A stretch of 64,000 nucleotides of DNA from Novosphingobium fluoreni (GTDB taxonomy: Bacteria; Pseudomonadota; Alphaproteobacteria; Sphingomonadales; Sphingomonadaceae), in the NCBI RefSeq assembly GCF_014196615.1, contig NZ_JACIDY010000002.1, positions 496,001-560,000 of the forward strand, in the 5' to 3' direction. Below are positions 28,298 through 38,134 of the stretch, piece after piece. The number at the start of each line of letters is the position of its first letter. The first letter of the stretch is position 1. The notes under the pieces were generated by a model. The model saw only the letters and a list, made by a program, of their open reading frames with translations. It did no database searches and was not told where the DNA came from. Both the position numbers and the translations under genes were made by a program.

Positions 28298-29838
28298 TCC
28301 GCAAGTCCCTGACCGTCCTGGCGCACGGCGCCGCGATGGGTGCGCTCGCCTTGTCGAGCATGGCGGCGGCGAAAGAGCGTCAGCCGGTGAGCAGCACAGT
28401 GGACGTGCCGATGCCGCCCGCGGTTTCAGGATCGGCGCTGCCGCCAGTGCCGGGTGCCCCCGTGGTGCCGGCGATGGCGTTGCCGCAGACAGTCCAGCCA
28501 GGCATGGCGCTGGCGCCCGGCTGGTGGCACGGCTTCGGCAGTCCGGCGCTGGACGCGCTGGTCGATCGCGCGCTGGCCGCCAACACCGATATCAAGGCGG
28601 CGCAGGCCCGGCTCGCGCAGGCCCAGGCGCTGGTCGGCGCAGCGCGAGGCGGATTGTTTCCGCAAGTCGACGCGGGGCTGACCAGCGAGCGCCAGCGATT
28701 GTCCCGCACGCTTTCCACGCCGCTCAGCAATCCCGATCCGCAAGTATTTTCGCTGCACACCGCGCAAGTCAGCGTCAGCTATTCACCGGACTTGTTCGGG
28801 GGCACTGCGGCGCGGGTCCGTTCCGCGAGGGCGCAGGCGGCGGTCGCTGCCGCGCAAGCGGACGGGGTGCGAAACATGGTGGCCGCCAATGCCGCTTTGG
28901 CGGTGATCCAGAACGCCGCGCTCGACGCAGAGATCGCCGCGACCGGCCAGGCGGTGGAGAACAATCGCCAGGTTCTGACGCTGTTGCAGACGCGCCAGCG
29001 GCTGGGCGCGGTCGGCTTGTCCGACGTTGCCGCACAGTCCGCCGCGCTGGCCGCGATCGAGGGCCAGTTGCCCCCGCTCCTACGCCAGCGGCAGGCCAAT
29101 CTTTCCGCTCTTTCCGTTCTTCTCGCGGAGGCCCCCAACGCTCCGCTGGAGGGCGCGCCAGGTCAAGCCATCGGGCCAATGCCCCCGCTCGATGCCTTGA
29201 CCCTGCCGGCACAAGTGCCGGTGGCGCTGCCCGCCGATCTGCTGGCCGCCCGGCCAGATGTCGCCGCATCGGCAGCCGCGCTGGAAGGCGCCGCAGCCGA
29301 TGTGAAAGTGGCGATCGCCGCGCGGTTGCCGCAGATCAATCTGACGGCCAATGCTGGCGGCATCGCCGAGGATTTCGGCAAGATGTTCGCCAGCGGCAAC
29401 CCGTTCTGGCAATTGATCGGCGGCATCGTCGGCCCAATCTTCCACGGCGGTACGCTTAAGAAGCAGGAGCAGGCCGCCAGGGATGCGCTGGAGGCAGCCA
29501 AGGCGCAGTACAAGGGCACCGCGCTGCAGGCATTTGCCGATGTCAGCAATTCGCTCACCGCTCTCTCCACCGACACGACTGCGCTGGACGTGGCGGCGCG
29601 GGGGGATCAGGCGGCAAGCCAGAGCCTGACTTTCGTGCGTCGCCAGCTCAGCCTGGGCAGTGTGGGCACGCTGCAGGTGCTGAACGCCACCGCCACCGCG
29701 CAGACCGCGCGCGTGCAGTACGTGGCTGCAAAGGCGGCGCGGCTGACCGACACCGTCGCGCTCTACGCCGCCCTGGGTGGTGGATTGCGCGCAGGAGCGG
29801 GTGCGGTGCTGGCCAATACTGACACGCCGCACAGCTAA
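28294..29838 (+). CDS. RND efflux outer-membrane factor, NodT/OprM family
   Basis: Outer-membrane channel of 514 residues. Signal peptide to about residue 26, then a Pro-rich segment, then the OMF domain starting WWHGFGSPALDALVDRALAA. Two homologous halves contain NTDIKAAQARLAQAQALVGA and FVRRQLSLGSVGTLQVLNA, and LLAARPDVAASAAALEGA is the NodT-family mid-motif. Unlike most NodT proteins there is no lipobox Cys after the signal peptide (it ends SSMAAAKE), so it may not be lipid-anchored. ATGA overlap with the permease gene. It ends 5 bp from the convergent MFS gene; no hairpin separates them. Confidence 0.92.
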   Translation: MIRKSLTVLAHGAAMGALALSSMAAAKERQPVSSTVDVPMPPAVSGSALPPVPGAPVVPAMALPQTVQPGMALAPGWWHGFGSPALDALVDRALAANTDIKAAQARLAQAQALVGAARGGLFPQVDAGLTSERQRLSRTLSTPLSNPDPQVFSLHTAQVSVSYSPDLFGGTAARVRSARAQAAVAAAQADGVRNMVAANAALAVIQNAALDAEIAATGQAVENNRQVLTLLQTRQRLGAVGLSDVAAQSAALAAIEGQLPPLLRQRQANLSALSVLLAEAPNAPLEGAPGQAIGPMPPLDALTLPAQVPVALPADLLAARPDVAASAAALEGAAADVKVAIAARLPQINLTANAGGIAEDFGKMFASGNPFWQLIGGIVGPIFHGGTLKKQEQAARDALEAAKAQYKGTALQAFADVSNSLTALSTDTTALDVAARGDQAASQSLTFVRRQLSLGSVGTLQVLNATATAQTARVQYVAAKAARLTDTVALYAALGGGLRAGAGAVLANTDTPHS

Positions 29839-29843
29839 AGGGC

Positions 29844-31184
29844 TTAGTCGCCCCGGGCCAGTTCGCTGTTCAGCCACAGCGCCACCAGGGTGGCCACTGC
29901 GCCAGACAGCAGATAGCCGCCCGAGGCCAGCAGGCCGTAGTGCGCCGAAAGCCACAGCGCCACCAGCGGGGCAAAGCCGGCACCGAACAGCCATGCCAAG
30001 TCGCTGGTGATGGCAGAGCCGGTATAGCGATGCTGCGAAGCGAAGTTGGCGGATACCGCGCCGGAAGATTGTCCGAAGGCGATGCCCAGCAGCACGAAGC
30101 CGGTGGCCATGAACACGATCTCGCCGCCTTCGCCCAGCGATAGCAGCTGGGGCGCAAAGCCGCTGAACACTGCGATGATGGCGGCGGATACGCCCAGCAG
30201 TGTGCGGCGGCCGAAGCGGTCCGCCAGTCTGCCCGATAGGATCATCGCCAGCACGCCCAGGCCCGCCGCCACCGCTTCGATCACCAGGAAGCGGGTCGGA
30301 GCTTCGCGGGTAAACAGGAACACCCAGGAAAGCGGAAACACCGTGACCATGTGAAACAGCGCGAAGCTGGCCAGCGGAGCCAGCGCGCCGATCACGATGG
30401 TGCGCCATTCGCGCTGCAGGGTGCGGGCGATCTTCTCAGGCTGCAGGTCGCGGGTTTTATAAAGGCGCTGGAATTCGGGCGTCACCACCAGCCGCAAGCG
30501 CGCGAACAGCGCGACAACGTTGATCGCGAAGGCAACGAAGAAAGGAAAGCGCCAGCCCCAGCTGAGGAAATCCGTGGCCGGCAGGGTGGACGTGAAGAAG
30601 GCGAACAGCAGGCTGGCGACGATGAGGCCCAGCGGCGCGCCCAGCTGCGGGATCATCGCGTACCAGCCGCGCCGGTCCGCCGGGGCGTTGAGCGCCAGCA
30701 GCGAGGCCAGACCGTCCCAGGTGCCGCCCAAGGCAAAACCCTGTCCCATGCGGAACAGCGCGAGGAGGGCGATGGCGGCGGGGCCGACATCTCGATAGCC
30801 GGGCAGAAAGGCGATCGCGGCGGTCGATCCGCCCAGCAGAAACAGCGCGATCGTCAGCTTCGCGGCGCGGCCATAGGCACGGTCGATCCCCATGAAGGCG
30901 ATGGAGCCGACCGGGCGCGCCAGGAATGCCAGCGCGAAGACCATGAACGAATAGAGCGTGCCGGTCAGCGGGTCGACGAAGGGGAAGAAAAACCCCGGAA
31001 ACACCAGCACCGAAGCGATGGCATAGACGAAAAAGTCGAAGAACTCCGACGTTCTGCCGATGATTACGCCGATGGCGATCTCTGCGGGCGAGACATCGTG
31101 CCCTTCGGCTTCGGGTGCATCCAGGACGGCGGCTGACATATCGATGCGAATCTCCGTGGGCGCCCGCGCGGGGGTACCGGTCAT
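29844..31184 (-). CDS. MFS transporter, metabolite:H+ symporter-like
   Basis: Twelve-helix major facilitator protein of about 446 residues from ATG 31184; ATG 31139 (MSAAVLDAPE) would give 431. IIGRTSEFFDFFVYAIASVL at helix 1, GIDRAYGRAAKLTIALFLLG with the D-R-x-G-R-like loop after helix 2, and LFRMGQGFALGGTWDGLASL match the MHS (alpha-ketoglutarate/shikimate permease-like) family. The second-half loop SGRLADRFGRRTLLG repeats the MFS signature. It is divergent from the cyo operon, sharing an 88-bp intergenic region with a perfect palindrome. The substrate, likely an organic acid, is not deducible. Confidence 0.88.
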   Translation of the reverse strand: MTGTPARAPTEIRIDMSAAVLDAPEAEGHDVSPAEIAIGVIIGRTSEFFDFFVYAIASVLVFPGFFFPFVDPLTGTLYSFMVFALAFLARPVGSIAFMGIDRAYGRAAKLTIALFLLGGSTAAIAFLPGYRDVGPAAIALLALFRMGQGFALGGTWDGLASLLALNAPADRRGWYAMIPQLGAPLGLIVASLLFAFFTSTLPATDFLSWGWRFPFFVAFAINVVALFARLRLVVTPEFQRLYKTRDLQPEKIARTLQREWRTIVIGALAPLASFALFHMVTVFPLSWVFLFTREAPTRFLVIEAVAAGLGVLAMILSGRLADRFGRRTLLGVSAAIIAVFSGFAPQLLSLGEGGEIVFMATGFVLLGIAFGQSSGAVSANFASQHRYTGSAITSDLAWLFGAGFAPLVALWLSAHYGLLASGGYLLSGAVATLVALWLNSELARGD

Positions 31185-31217
31185 GATGTCTCTATCGGCC
31201 TGGATCGCGATCAGGGG

Positions 31218-31238
31218 GATTGGACAAAATGTCCAATC
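31218..31238. promoter_or_regulatory. Palindromic operator candidate between MFS gene and cyo operon
   Basis: Perfect 8-bp arms, GATTGGAC (31218-31225) and GTCCAATC (31231-31238), flank the 5-bp spacer AAAAT. The site is in the centre of the 88-bp region between two divergent genes, 34 bp from the cyoA start and 33 bp from the MFS start, so a bound dimer could affect both. It fits none of the FNR/FixK, CRP or LexA patterns I know. No dedicated regulator gene lies nearby. Confidence 0.5.
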
Positions 31239-31272
31239 GGTTGGCCGGCCCGCCGGGTCTATTTGGCCCGGC

Positions 31273-32526
31273 ATGCGTAATGATCGCCCCTCGTGTGCCG
31301 ACCTGACCATCGAACCCGCTTCGCTCGATCGCCCCGCGCGCCGTCGGTGGGCGGCGATGGCGCTGCTGCCGCTGACGGCGCTGCTGGGGGGATGCGACTG
31401 GATCGTGCTGAACCCCGCCGGAGACGTGGCGCGCCAACAGGCGGATCTGGTGGTCATTTCCACTTGGCTGATGCTGCTGATCATCGTGCCGGTGATGGGG
31501 CTGACGGTGTTCTTCGCCTGGAAGTATCGCGCCGCCAATACCGAGGCGCAGTACGAGCCGGAATGGTCGCACTCCACGCAGCTGGAGCTGGTGATCTGGT
31601 CCGCGCCGCTGCTGATCATCATCGCCCTGGGCGCACTGACCTGGGTGGCGACGCACATGCTGGACCCGTACCGCACGATCAATCGCATCGGCCACGCGCG
31701 GCCCGTGCCGGCGACGGCGCAGCCGCTGGACGTGCAGGTTGTGGCGCTCAACTGGAAGTGGCTGTTCATCTATCCCCAGCAGGGCATCGCCACGGTAAAC
31801 GAACTGGTGGTGCCGACCGATCGGCCATTGCGCTTTCGCATCACGTCTTCCGCGGTGATGAACTCATTCTATGCGCCCGCTCTGGCCGGACAGATCTATG
31901 CGATGCCCGGCATGGAGACGAAGCTGCACGCGGTGCTGAATCAGCCGGGCCGTTACGAGGGATTTTCGGCGAACTACAGCGGCGCGGGGTTTTCGCACAT
32001 GCGCTTTGCGATACGGGGCATGGATGAGGCCGGGTTCGATCGCTGGGCCGCGGCGGTGCGCAAAGGTGCAGCCTCGCTGGATCGCACGGCCTATCTCACG
32101 CTGGAAAAGCCGAGCGAGAAGGAACCGATCCGCCACTACGCCAGTGTGACGCCCGATTTGTTCGACGCGGTGGTGAACTTGTGCGTTCGCCCCGGCAAGA
32201 TGTGCATGAGCCAGATGATGGCGCTGGATGCCAGGGGCGGCATGGGTAACGCCGGCCGCTGGAACCTGGCCGCGCTCAGCTATGACAAGTTCGGCCATGA
32301 GGAAGTAAGCGCGGTGACGCCCGGCGGCCTGACCCAGGCGGACCAGGTGTTTATCAAGGCCTATTGCACCAACAACCGCCCGATGTCCGCCGCCGGGATG
32401 GAGACGCAGGCCCCCGCCGACACCTCGATCCTGCAAGGCGCGGGGCTGCCGATCCCGGGTAGCCCGGGCGCTGCGCCACCCGGCCTGAGCGTGCCCGCCC
32501 CCACCACCGAACCCACCGCCTTCTGA
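31273..32526 (+). CDS. cyoA: Cytochrome bo3-type ubiquinol oxidase subunit II
   Basis: Protein of 417 residues, longer than E. coli CyoA because of the C-terminus. An N-terminal lipoprotein-type signal ([19 protein letters not shown]) is followed by two transmembrane hairpins ([20 protein letters not shown] and [19 protein letters not shown]). The periplasmic cupredoxin-like domain carries [20 protein letters not shown] and lacks the paired CuA cysteine/histidine ligands, as expected for a quinol oxidase. A Cys-containing insert ([20 protein letters not shown]) and a Pro-rich tail are alphaproteobacterial features. ATG 31273 is my start; ATG 31357 would leave a very short signal. First gene of the cyoABCD-surf1-regBA chain; TGATG overlap with cyoB. 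Confidence 0.93.
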   Translation: MRNDRPSCADLTIEPASLDRPARRRWAAMALLPLTALLGGCDWIVLNPAGDVARQQADLVVISTWLMLLIIVPVMGLTVFFAWKYRAANTEAQYEPEWSHSTQLELVIWSAPLLIIIALGALTWVATHMLDPYRTINRIGHARPVPATAQPLDVQVVALNWKWLFIYPQQGIATVNELVVPTDRPLRFRITSSAVMNSFYAPALAGQIYAMPGMETKLHAVLNQPGRYEGFSANYSGAGFSHMRFAIRGMDEAGFDRWAAAVRKGAASLDRTAYLTLEKPSEKEPIRHYASVTPDLFDAVVNLCVRPGKMCMSQMMALDARGGMGNAGRWNLAALSYDKFGHEEVSAVTPGGLTQADQVFIKAYCTNNRPMSAAGMETQAPADTSILQGAGLPIPGSPGAAPPGLSVPAPTTEPTAF

Positions 32527-34556
32527 TGTCCGGAACCCCGATCATGACCGCGCCAGACCAGCATTGGTCCTTCCTCCTTGGCAAGCTGTCCCTCGACGCG
32601 CTGCCGCTGCACGAGCCGATCCTCGTCGCCACTTTCGCCGCCGTCGCGCTGGGCGGCACCGCACTGGTGGGGGCGCTGACCTACTTCAAGGTATGGGGCT
32701 ATCTATGGCGCGAATGGTTCACCAGCGTGGACCACAAGAAGATCGGGATCATGTACATGGTCCTGGGCCTGGTGATGTTCCTGCGCGGCTTTGCCGATGC
32801 GGTGATGATGCGCATCCAGCAGGCGATCGCCTTCAACGGGTCGGAAGGGTACCTGACCGCGCACCACTACGATCAGGTCTTCACCGCGCATGGCGTGATC
32901 ATGATATTCTTCGTGGCGATGCCGTTCGTGACCGGCCTGATGAACTACGTGGTGCCGCTGCAGATCGGCGCGCGCGATGTGTCGTTCCCGTTCCTCAACA
33001 ACTTCAGCTTCTGGATGACGACTGTGGGCGCGGCGCTGGTCATGGCATCGCTGTTCGTGGGAGAATTCGCGCAGACCGGGTGGCTGGCTTATCCGCCTCT
33101 GTCAGGACTGTCCTACAGCCCCGGCGTCGGCGTGGATTATTACATCTGGGCCTTGCAGATCGCGGGCGTGGGCACGACGCTATCGGGCATCAACCTGATC
33201 GCCACGATCCTGAAGCTGCGCGCGCCCGGCATGAATATGATGAAGATGCCGATCTTCACCTGGACGTCGCTGTGCACCAACGTGCTGATCGTGGCGTCGT
33301 TTCCGGTGTTGACCGCCGTCCTGGCCCTGCTGACGCTGGACCGGTACGTCGGCACCAATTTCTTCACCAACGATTTCGGCGGATCGCCGATGATGTACGT
33401 GAACCTGATCTGGATCTGGGGTCACCCGGAAGTCTACATCCTGGTGCTGCCGGTATTCGGCGTGTTCTCGGAAGTGACGGCTACGTTCTGCGGCAAGAAG
33501 CTCTTCGGCTATTCCTCGATGGTCTATGCCACGGTGGTCATTACCATCCTGTCCTACGTCGTGTGGCTGCACCACTTCTTCACCATGGGATCGGGCGCCA
33601 GCGTCAACAGCTTCTTCGGGATCACCACGATGGTCATCTCCATCCCGACGGGCGCGAAGCTGTTCAACTGGCTGTTCACGATGTACCGCGCACGCATCCG
33701 CTTCGACTTGCCGATGATGTGGACGCTGGCCTTCATGCTGACCTTTACGATCGGCGGGATGACCGGCGTGCTGCTGGCCGTGCCCCCGGCGGACTTCGTG
33801 CTGCACAACTCGCTGTTCCTGATCGCGCATTTCCACAACGTGATCATCGGCGGCGTGGTGTTCGGCGTGTTCGCCGCGATCAATTACTGGTGGCCCAAGG
33901 CGTTCGGCTTCAAGCTGGAGCCGTTCTGGGGCAAGGTCAGCTTCTGGTGCTGGGTGGTGGGCTTCTGGATGGCGTTCACGCCGCTGTACGCGATGGGCCT
34001 GATGGGCGTGACGCGCCGGATGCGGGTGTTCGACGATCCTTCGTTGCAGATCTGGTTCGTCATCGCCGGCATCGGCGCGGCGCTGATCGCCTGCGGCATC
34101 GCCACGATGCTGCTGCAATACGCCGTCTCGATCATCCGCCGCGACCAGAACCGCGACCTGACCGGCGACCCGTGGAACGGGCGGACGCTGGAATGGTCCA
34201 CCAGTTCGCCCCCGCCTGAATACAACTTCGCGTTCACGCCGATCGTCCACGATCTGGATGCCTGGGCGGACATGAAGCGCGCCGGGGTGGGCCGGCCGGA
34301 GGAGGGCTTCCGCCCGATCCACATGCCGCGCAACACCGGTGCGGGCGTGGTGCTGGCGGGCCTGAGCGGCATCTGCGGCTTCGCACTGATCTGGCACATC
34401 TGGTGGCTCGCCGCCGTCAGCTTTGCCGCGGTGCTGGCCACGGCCATCGTCCACACGTTCAATTCCAAGCGCGATTTCCACATCCCGGCAGACCATGTGG
34501 TCGAAACGGAGCGGGCGCGCGGCCAGCAACTCGCCCTAGCCACAGGTGCAGCATGA
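32526..34556 (+). CDS. cyoB: Cytochrome bo3-type ubiquinol oxidase subunit I
   Basis: Catalytic heme-copper oxidase subunit, 676 residues, about 15 helices. [16 protein letters not shown] and [17 protein letters not shown] supply the quinol-site Arg/Asp/His/Gln and a heme b ligand His. [19 protein letters not shown] carries the CuB His cross-linked to Tyr. [13 protein letters not shown] holds the other two CuB His. [16 protein letters not shown] holds the high-spin and low-spin heme ligands. It reduces O2 to water while pumping protons across the inner membrane. It overlaps cyoA by one base and cyoC by ATGA. No heme O synthase (cyoE) gene is in this cluster. Confidence 0.97.
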   Translation: MSGTPIMTAPDQHWSFLLGKLSLDALPLHEPILVATFAAVALGGTALVGALTYFKVWGYLWREWFTSVDHKKIGIMYMVLGLVMFLRGFADAVMMRIQQAIAFNGSEGYLTAHHYDQVFTAHGVIMIFFVAMPFVTGLMNYVVPLQIGARDVSFPFLNNFSFWMTTVGAALVMASLFVGEFAQTGWLAYPPLSGLSYSPGVGVDYYIWALQIAGVGTTLSGINLIATILKLRAPGMNMMKMPIFTWTSLCTNVLIVASFPVLTAVLALLTLDRYVGTNFFTNDFGGSPMMYVNLIWIWGHPEVYILVLPVFGVFSEVTATFCGKKLFGYSSMVYATVVITILSYVVWLHHFFTMGSGASVNSFFGITTMVISIPTGAKLFNWLFTMYRARIRFDLPMMWTLAFMLTFTIGGMTGVLLAVPPADFVLHNSLFLIAHFHNVIIGGVVFGVFAAINYWWPKAFGFKLEPFWGKVSFWCWVVGFWMAFTPLYAMGLMGVTRRMRVFDDPSLQIWFVIAGIGAALIACGIATMLLQYAVSIIRRDQNRDLTGDPWNGRTLEWSTSSPPPEYNFAFTPIVHDLDAWADMKRAGVGRPEEGFRPIHMPRNTGAGVVLAGLSGICGFALIWHIWWLAAVSFAAVLATAIVHTFNSKRDFHIPADHVVETERARGQQLALATGAA

Positions 34557-35200
34557 GCGCTTCCGTAACCACTCCGGCCCCGACGAACCGGGCCCCGGCG
34601 AACCTGGCGCGCTGGTACGATCTGGACGAGCACGACCATCCCGAAGGCGGCAGCACCATGCTGGGCTTCTGGATCTACCTGATGAGCGACTGCCTGATCT
34701 TCGCCATGCTGTTCGCGGCATTCGGCGTGCTGGGCGGCAATTACGCGGCGGGGCCGGGGCCGAGGGATTTGTTCGACCTGCCGCTGGTGGCGCTCAACAC
34801 TTCGATGCTGTTGTTCTCGTCCATCACTTATGGCTTTGCGATGCTGGCGATGCAGCGCGGGCATGTGCGGGGCGTGCAGGGCTGGCTGGTTGTGACCGCG
34901 CTGTTCGGCGCGGCGTTCCTCTCGATCGAGTTCTATGAGTTCGCCCACCTGATCCACGAAGGCGCGACGCCGCAGCGCAGCGCTTTCCTGTCCGCCTTCT
35001 TCACACTGGTCGGTACCCATGGCCTTCACGTCACCTTCGGCCTGATCTGGCTTGGCGTGCTGCTGGTGCAAGTGGGGAAACGCGGCCTGGTCGCGGCTAA
35101 TCAGCGGCGATTGATGTGCCTCAGCCTGTTCTGGCACTTCCTGGACGTCATCTGGATCGGCGTCTTCACCTTCGTCTATCTGCTGGGAGTGCTGCGATGA
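34553..35200 (+). CDS. cyoC: Cytochrome bo3-type ubiquinol oxidase subunit III
   Basis: Subunit III, 215 residues, five helices. The block [20 protein letters not shown] is the conserved start of helix 1. [33 protein letters not shown] and [20 protein letters not shown] follow, then [20 protein letters not shown] at the C-terminus. It stabilises subunit I and shields its proton paths. The start ATG overlaps the cyoB stop (ATGA), and its own stop overlaps the cyoD start in the same way. Confidence 0.97.
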   Translation: MSASVTTPAPTNRAPANLARWYDLDEHDHPEGGSTMLGFWIYLMSDCLIFAMLFAAFGVLGGNYAAGPGPRDLFDLPLVALNTSMLLFSSITYGFAMLAMQRGHVRGVQGWLVVTALFGAAFLSIEFYEFAHLIHEGATPQRSAFLSAFFTLVGTHGLHVTFGLIWLGVLLVQVGKRGLVAANQRRLMCLSLFWHFLDVIWIGVFTFVYLLGVLR

Positions 35201-35559
35201 GTGCGGCTCATGATAGCCATGCAAGTGGCGAGGATCACGGCTCGTTGAGGGGCTATGTCATCGGCTTCCTGCTGTCGGTGGTGCTGACGGCGATCCCGTT
35301 CGCCCTGGTGATGACCGGCGCGGTGGCGGACAAGGGCCTGACCGGCATGCTCGTCGTCGGGGCGGCGGTGGTGCAGATCGTGGTGCACATGATCTTCTTC
35401 CTGCACATGAACACCAAGTCCGAGGGCGGGTGGAACATGCTGGCCTTGCTGTTCACGATCGTGCTGATCGTGATCGTTCTTTCCGGTTCGCTCTGGGTCA
35501 TGCATCATCTCAATGCGAACATGATGCCCATGTCGCATGAGATGTCGGAGATGCCGTGA
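35197..35559 (+). CDS. cyoD: Cytochrome bo3-type ubiquinol oxidase subunit IV
   Basis: Small subunit of 120 residues with three helices (GYVIGFLLSVVLTAIPFALV, TGMLVVGAAVVQIVVHMIFF and MLALLFTIVLIVIVLSGSLW). The VHMIFFLHMNTKSEGGWN loop is the family signature. The His/Ser/Met-rich ends are usual. It helps assemble the CuB centre of subunit I. ATGA overlap with cyoC; the next start is a GTG that overlaps its stop (GTGA). Confidence 0.95.
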   Translation: MSAAHDSHASGEDHGSLRGYVIGFLLSVVLTAIPFALVMTGAVADKGLTGMLVVGAAVVQIVVHMIFFLHMNTKSEGGWNMLALLFTIVLIVIVLSGSLWVMHHLNANMMPMSHEMSEMP

Positions 35560-36269
35560 CCGAGGTGAGGGCGAAGCGCCCTGTTGTCTTGTGCCTGACC
35601 CTGCTGGTGCTGGCGGCTGTGTTCGCCGCGTTGTCGGTCTGGCAGGTGGAGCGGCTGCATTGGAAGGAAGCGCTGATCGCGCGTGTGGAGGCGGGCACGA
35701 AGGCCGCACCGCTGCCGGTGGCGCAATTGCCGACGGGTGCGCTAGATCAACTGGAGTATCGCCGCGTCGGGCTGCGCGGCCATTATCTGCCGCAAGGTTC
35801 GGCGCTGGTGACCGGCGTTTCCACGCTAGGCTCCGGATATTGGGTGATGACCCCGATGCGGGTTGACGGAGCGGGGCGGGGACCGGCGACCTACGTCAAC
35901 CGCGGCTTCGTGCCAATGGGCACCCGGATCGAGGCGGTCCGCGCCCGGACGCCGCAGGGGCCTGTATCCGTGATCGGCCTGCTGCGCCTGACGCAGCCGG
36001 GCGGCGGTTTCCTGCGTGCCAACCGCCCGCAGGAGAACCGCTGGTATTCGCGCGACGTGGCGCAGATCGCGGCGCGGCATGGCATGGCGGCGGATGCGCG
36101 CTATTTTGTCGACGCTTCGCAGGAGACGCCCAGCGCGGCGGGCGGGCCAGTGCCGGGGCTGACCGTGATCAACTTCCCCAACAATCACTTGTCCTACGCG
36201 CTGACGTGGGCGGCGATGGCGCTGCTCTCCATCGGAACGGCGGTGGTGTTATGGCGCAAGCTGCGATGA
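35556..36269 (+). CDS. SURF1-family oxidase assembly protein
   Basis: Protein of 237 residues with an N-terminal helix (VVLCLTLLVLAAVFAALSVW), a periplasmic domain and a C-terminal helix (YALTWAAMALLSIGTAVVLW). LEYRRVGLRGHYLPQGSALV, YVNRGFVP and the NNHLSYALTW end are SURF1 hallmarks. SURF1 proteins help insert heme a or o in oxidases; a quinol-oxidase-specific form (Surf1q) is known in Paracoccus. Start is GTG overlapping the cyoD stop. Its position directly after cyoD and before the redox sensor suggests it serves the Cyo oxidase here. Confidence 0.93.
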   Translation: MTEVRAKRPVVLCLTLLVLAAVFAALSVWQVERLHWKEALIARVEAGTKAAPLPVAQLPTGALDQLEYRRVGLRGHYLPQGSALVTGVSTLGSGYWVMTPMRVDGAGRGPATYVNRGFVPMGTRIEAVRARTPQGPVSVIGLLRLTQPGGGFLRANRPQENRWYSRDVAQIAARHGMAADARYFVDASQETPSAAGGPVPGLTVINFPNNHLSYALTWAAMALLSIGTAVVLWRKLR

Positions 36270-37564
36270 CGGCGCTGCCATCGTCAGCCGGGTATCCGCC
36301 GGGCAGCGCGCGCAACATGGCGCTGCTGCTGCAATTGCGCTGGATGGCGGTGATCGGCCAGTTGGTGACGATCTGGGCCACGGTGGAATTGCTGGGCGTG
36401 CGCCTGCCGCTCGCCCATCTGATCGCCGTGCCGGTGCTGCTGGCCCTGATCAACTGGGCGACGATCATCATCGGCCGCCAGCGCGGCGGATACAGCCACC
36501 TCGAGTTGCTGGCCGCGCTGATGTTGGATGTCGGCTCGCTTACCTGGCAGTTGTATTTCAGCGGCGGCACGACCAATCCCTTCGCGTTCCTGTTCCTTCT
36601 CCAGATCGTGATCGGGGCTATCCTGCTGCCGCCCGGCTGGAGCTGGATCGTCGCCGCGATGTCAGCCGCGGCGGTGGCGGGGCTGACTTTCGACTATCGC
36701 CCGCTCGATCTCCCCGCGTCGTTCGCGCAGACGCCGATGCAGCTTTACTTGGCGGGAAGCCTGATCTGCTTTCTGCTGATTGCGGTGCTGCTGGTGTTCT
36801 TCGTCATCCGCATCGATCGCAATCGCCGCCAGAGCGACCTGGCGCTGGCGGCGCTGCGCCAGCAGGCGGCGGAAGAGCATCACATCGTGCGCATGGGCCT
36901 GCTCGCGTCCGGTGCGGCGCATGAACTGGGGACGCCGCTTTCCACGATCTCCGTGCTGCTGGGGGACTGGCGGCAACATCCAGCGCTGGCCGCCATTCCC
37001 GATTTCGCCGCTGAAGTGGAAGAGATGGATGCCCAGCTTCAGCGCTGCAAGACGATCGTAACCGGCATCCTCCAATCCGCCGGCGAAGCGCGAGGGGAAA
37101 GCCCGGAGGTCACCTCGCTGCATGCCTTCGCGCAGGCGATCGCCGGCGAATGGTCTGGCCGGACAGGCGGCATCGTGATGCTGGACGATCGCATCGGCGA
37201 GAGTGATCCGACTATCGTGTCCGATGCGGCGCTGCGTCAGGTGATCGGCAACGTCATCGATAACGCGCTGGAGGTTTCGCCCCATTTCGTGCTGTTGGTG
37301 GCCTCGATCGAAAGGGAGCAGGCGGTGATCGAAGTGCGCGATCGCGGCCCCGGCTTCGCGCCCGAGATGCTGGAGGCGTTCGGTCGCCCCTATTCCTCCA
37401 CCAAGGGCCGACCGGGCGGAGGGCTTGGCCTGTTCCTGGTGGTCAACGTGCTGCGCAAGCTGGGTGGCAAGGTGGAAGTGGGGAACCTGCCGGAAGGCGG
37501 CGCGCAAGTGCGCATGTCCCTGCCGCTCGCTTCGCTGGCCTACCAACCCCGGATGGTATCATGA
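36266..37564 (+). CDS. regB: Redox sensor histidine kinase, RegB/PrrB/ActS family
   Basis: Membrane histidine kinase of 432 residues, with six helices up to about residue 182. The heptad GGTTNPF (residues 100-106) equals the ubiquinone-binding motif of RegB. The H-box GAAHELGTPLSTISVLLGD has phospho-acceptor His219. Cys261 in QLQRCKTIV corresponds by position to the redox-active Cys265 of Rhodobacter RegB as I recall it. Catalytic boxes are DNALEVSP (N), RDRGPGF (G1) and GGGLGLFLVVNVLRKLGG (G2). I start at ATG 36266 (ATGA overlap with surf1); ATG 36251 is an alternative. It probably senses quinone redox state and phosphorylates the product of the next gene. Confidence 0.93.
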   Translation: MTALPSSAGYPPGSARNMALLLQLRWMAVIGQLVTIWATVELLGVRLPLAHLIAVPVLLALINWATIIIGRQRGGYSHLELLAALMLDVGSLTWQLYFSGGTTNPFAFLFLLQIVIGAILLPPGWSWIVAAMSAAAVAGLTFDYRPLDLPASFAQTPMQLYLAGSLICFLLIAVLLVFFVIRIDRNRRQSDLALAALRQQAAEEHHIVRMGLLASGAAHELGTPLSTISVLLGDWRQHPALAAIPDFAAEVEEMDAQLQRCKTIVTGILQSAGEARGESPEVTSLHAFAQAIAGEWSGRTGGIVMLDDRIGESDPTIVSDAALRQVIGNVIDNALEVSPHFVLLVASIEREQAVIEVRDRGPGFAPEMLEAFGRPYSSTKGRPGGGLGLFLVVNVLRKLGGKVEVGNLPEGGAQVRMSLPLASLAYQPRMVS

Positions 37565-38115
37565 GCAGCCCTGAAAACGACCCCGCCGATGCTCCCAGCC
37601 TCGTCATCGTGGAGGATGATCCGGCGTTTGCCCGCACGCTGGCGCGATCGTTCGAGCGGCGCGGCTACAGCGTGCGCCATGCCGCCAGCCCCGATCAGCT
37701 GACGGCGCTGCTGGCCGAGCAGGAGTTCGAATATGCCGTGGTCGACCTGAAGCTGGGCACGTCTTCAGGGCTGACTTGCGTGGAGATGATCCACGCGCGC
37801 GATCCCTTGACGCGCATCGTCGTGCTGACGGGCTTTGCCAGCATCGCCACGGCGGTGGAGGCCATCAAGCTGGGCGCGGCGCATTACCTGGCCAAACCGG
37901 CGAACACCGACGATATCGAAGAAGCTTTCGGCCGATTGCAAGGCGATGCCACGGTGCCGCTGGATGGACGCAAAAGCTCGATCAAGACGGTGGAGTGGGA
38001 ATATATCCACGCCACGCTGAAAGAGTGTGACTTCAACATTTCCGAAGCCGCGCGACGATTGGGGATGCACCGCCGGACGCTGGCCCGAAAGCTGGACAAG
38101 CGGCGCATCACCTGA
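37561..38115 (+). CDS. regA: Redox response regulator, RegA/PrrA/ActR family
   Basis: Protein of 184 residues. The receiver domain (about 12-125) has acidic pocket residues in VIVEDD, phospho-acceptor Asp62 in AVVDLKLGTSSGL, a Thr in VLTGFAS and a Lys in AKPAN. The C-terminal Fis-like HTH (CDFNISEAARRLGMHRRTLA, RKLDKR) is the compact RegA DNA-binding domain. RegA factors control respiration, nitrogen and carbon fixation genes by redox state. The start overlaps the regB stop (ATGA), so it ends an unbroken chain of seven coupled genes from cyoA. Confidence 0.96.
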   Translation: MSSPENDPADAPSLVIVEDDPAFARTLARSFERRGYSVRHAASPDQLTALLAEQEFEYAVVDLKLGTSSGLTCVEMIHARDPLTRIVVLTGFASIATAVEAIKLGAAHYLAKPANTDDIEEAFGRLQGDATVPLDGRKSSIKTVEWEYIHATLKECDFNISEAARRLGMHRRTLARKLDKRRIT

Positions 38116-38134
38116 TCGTTCAGCGGTTTAAAGC

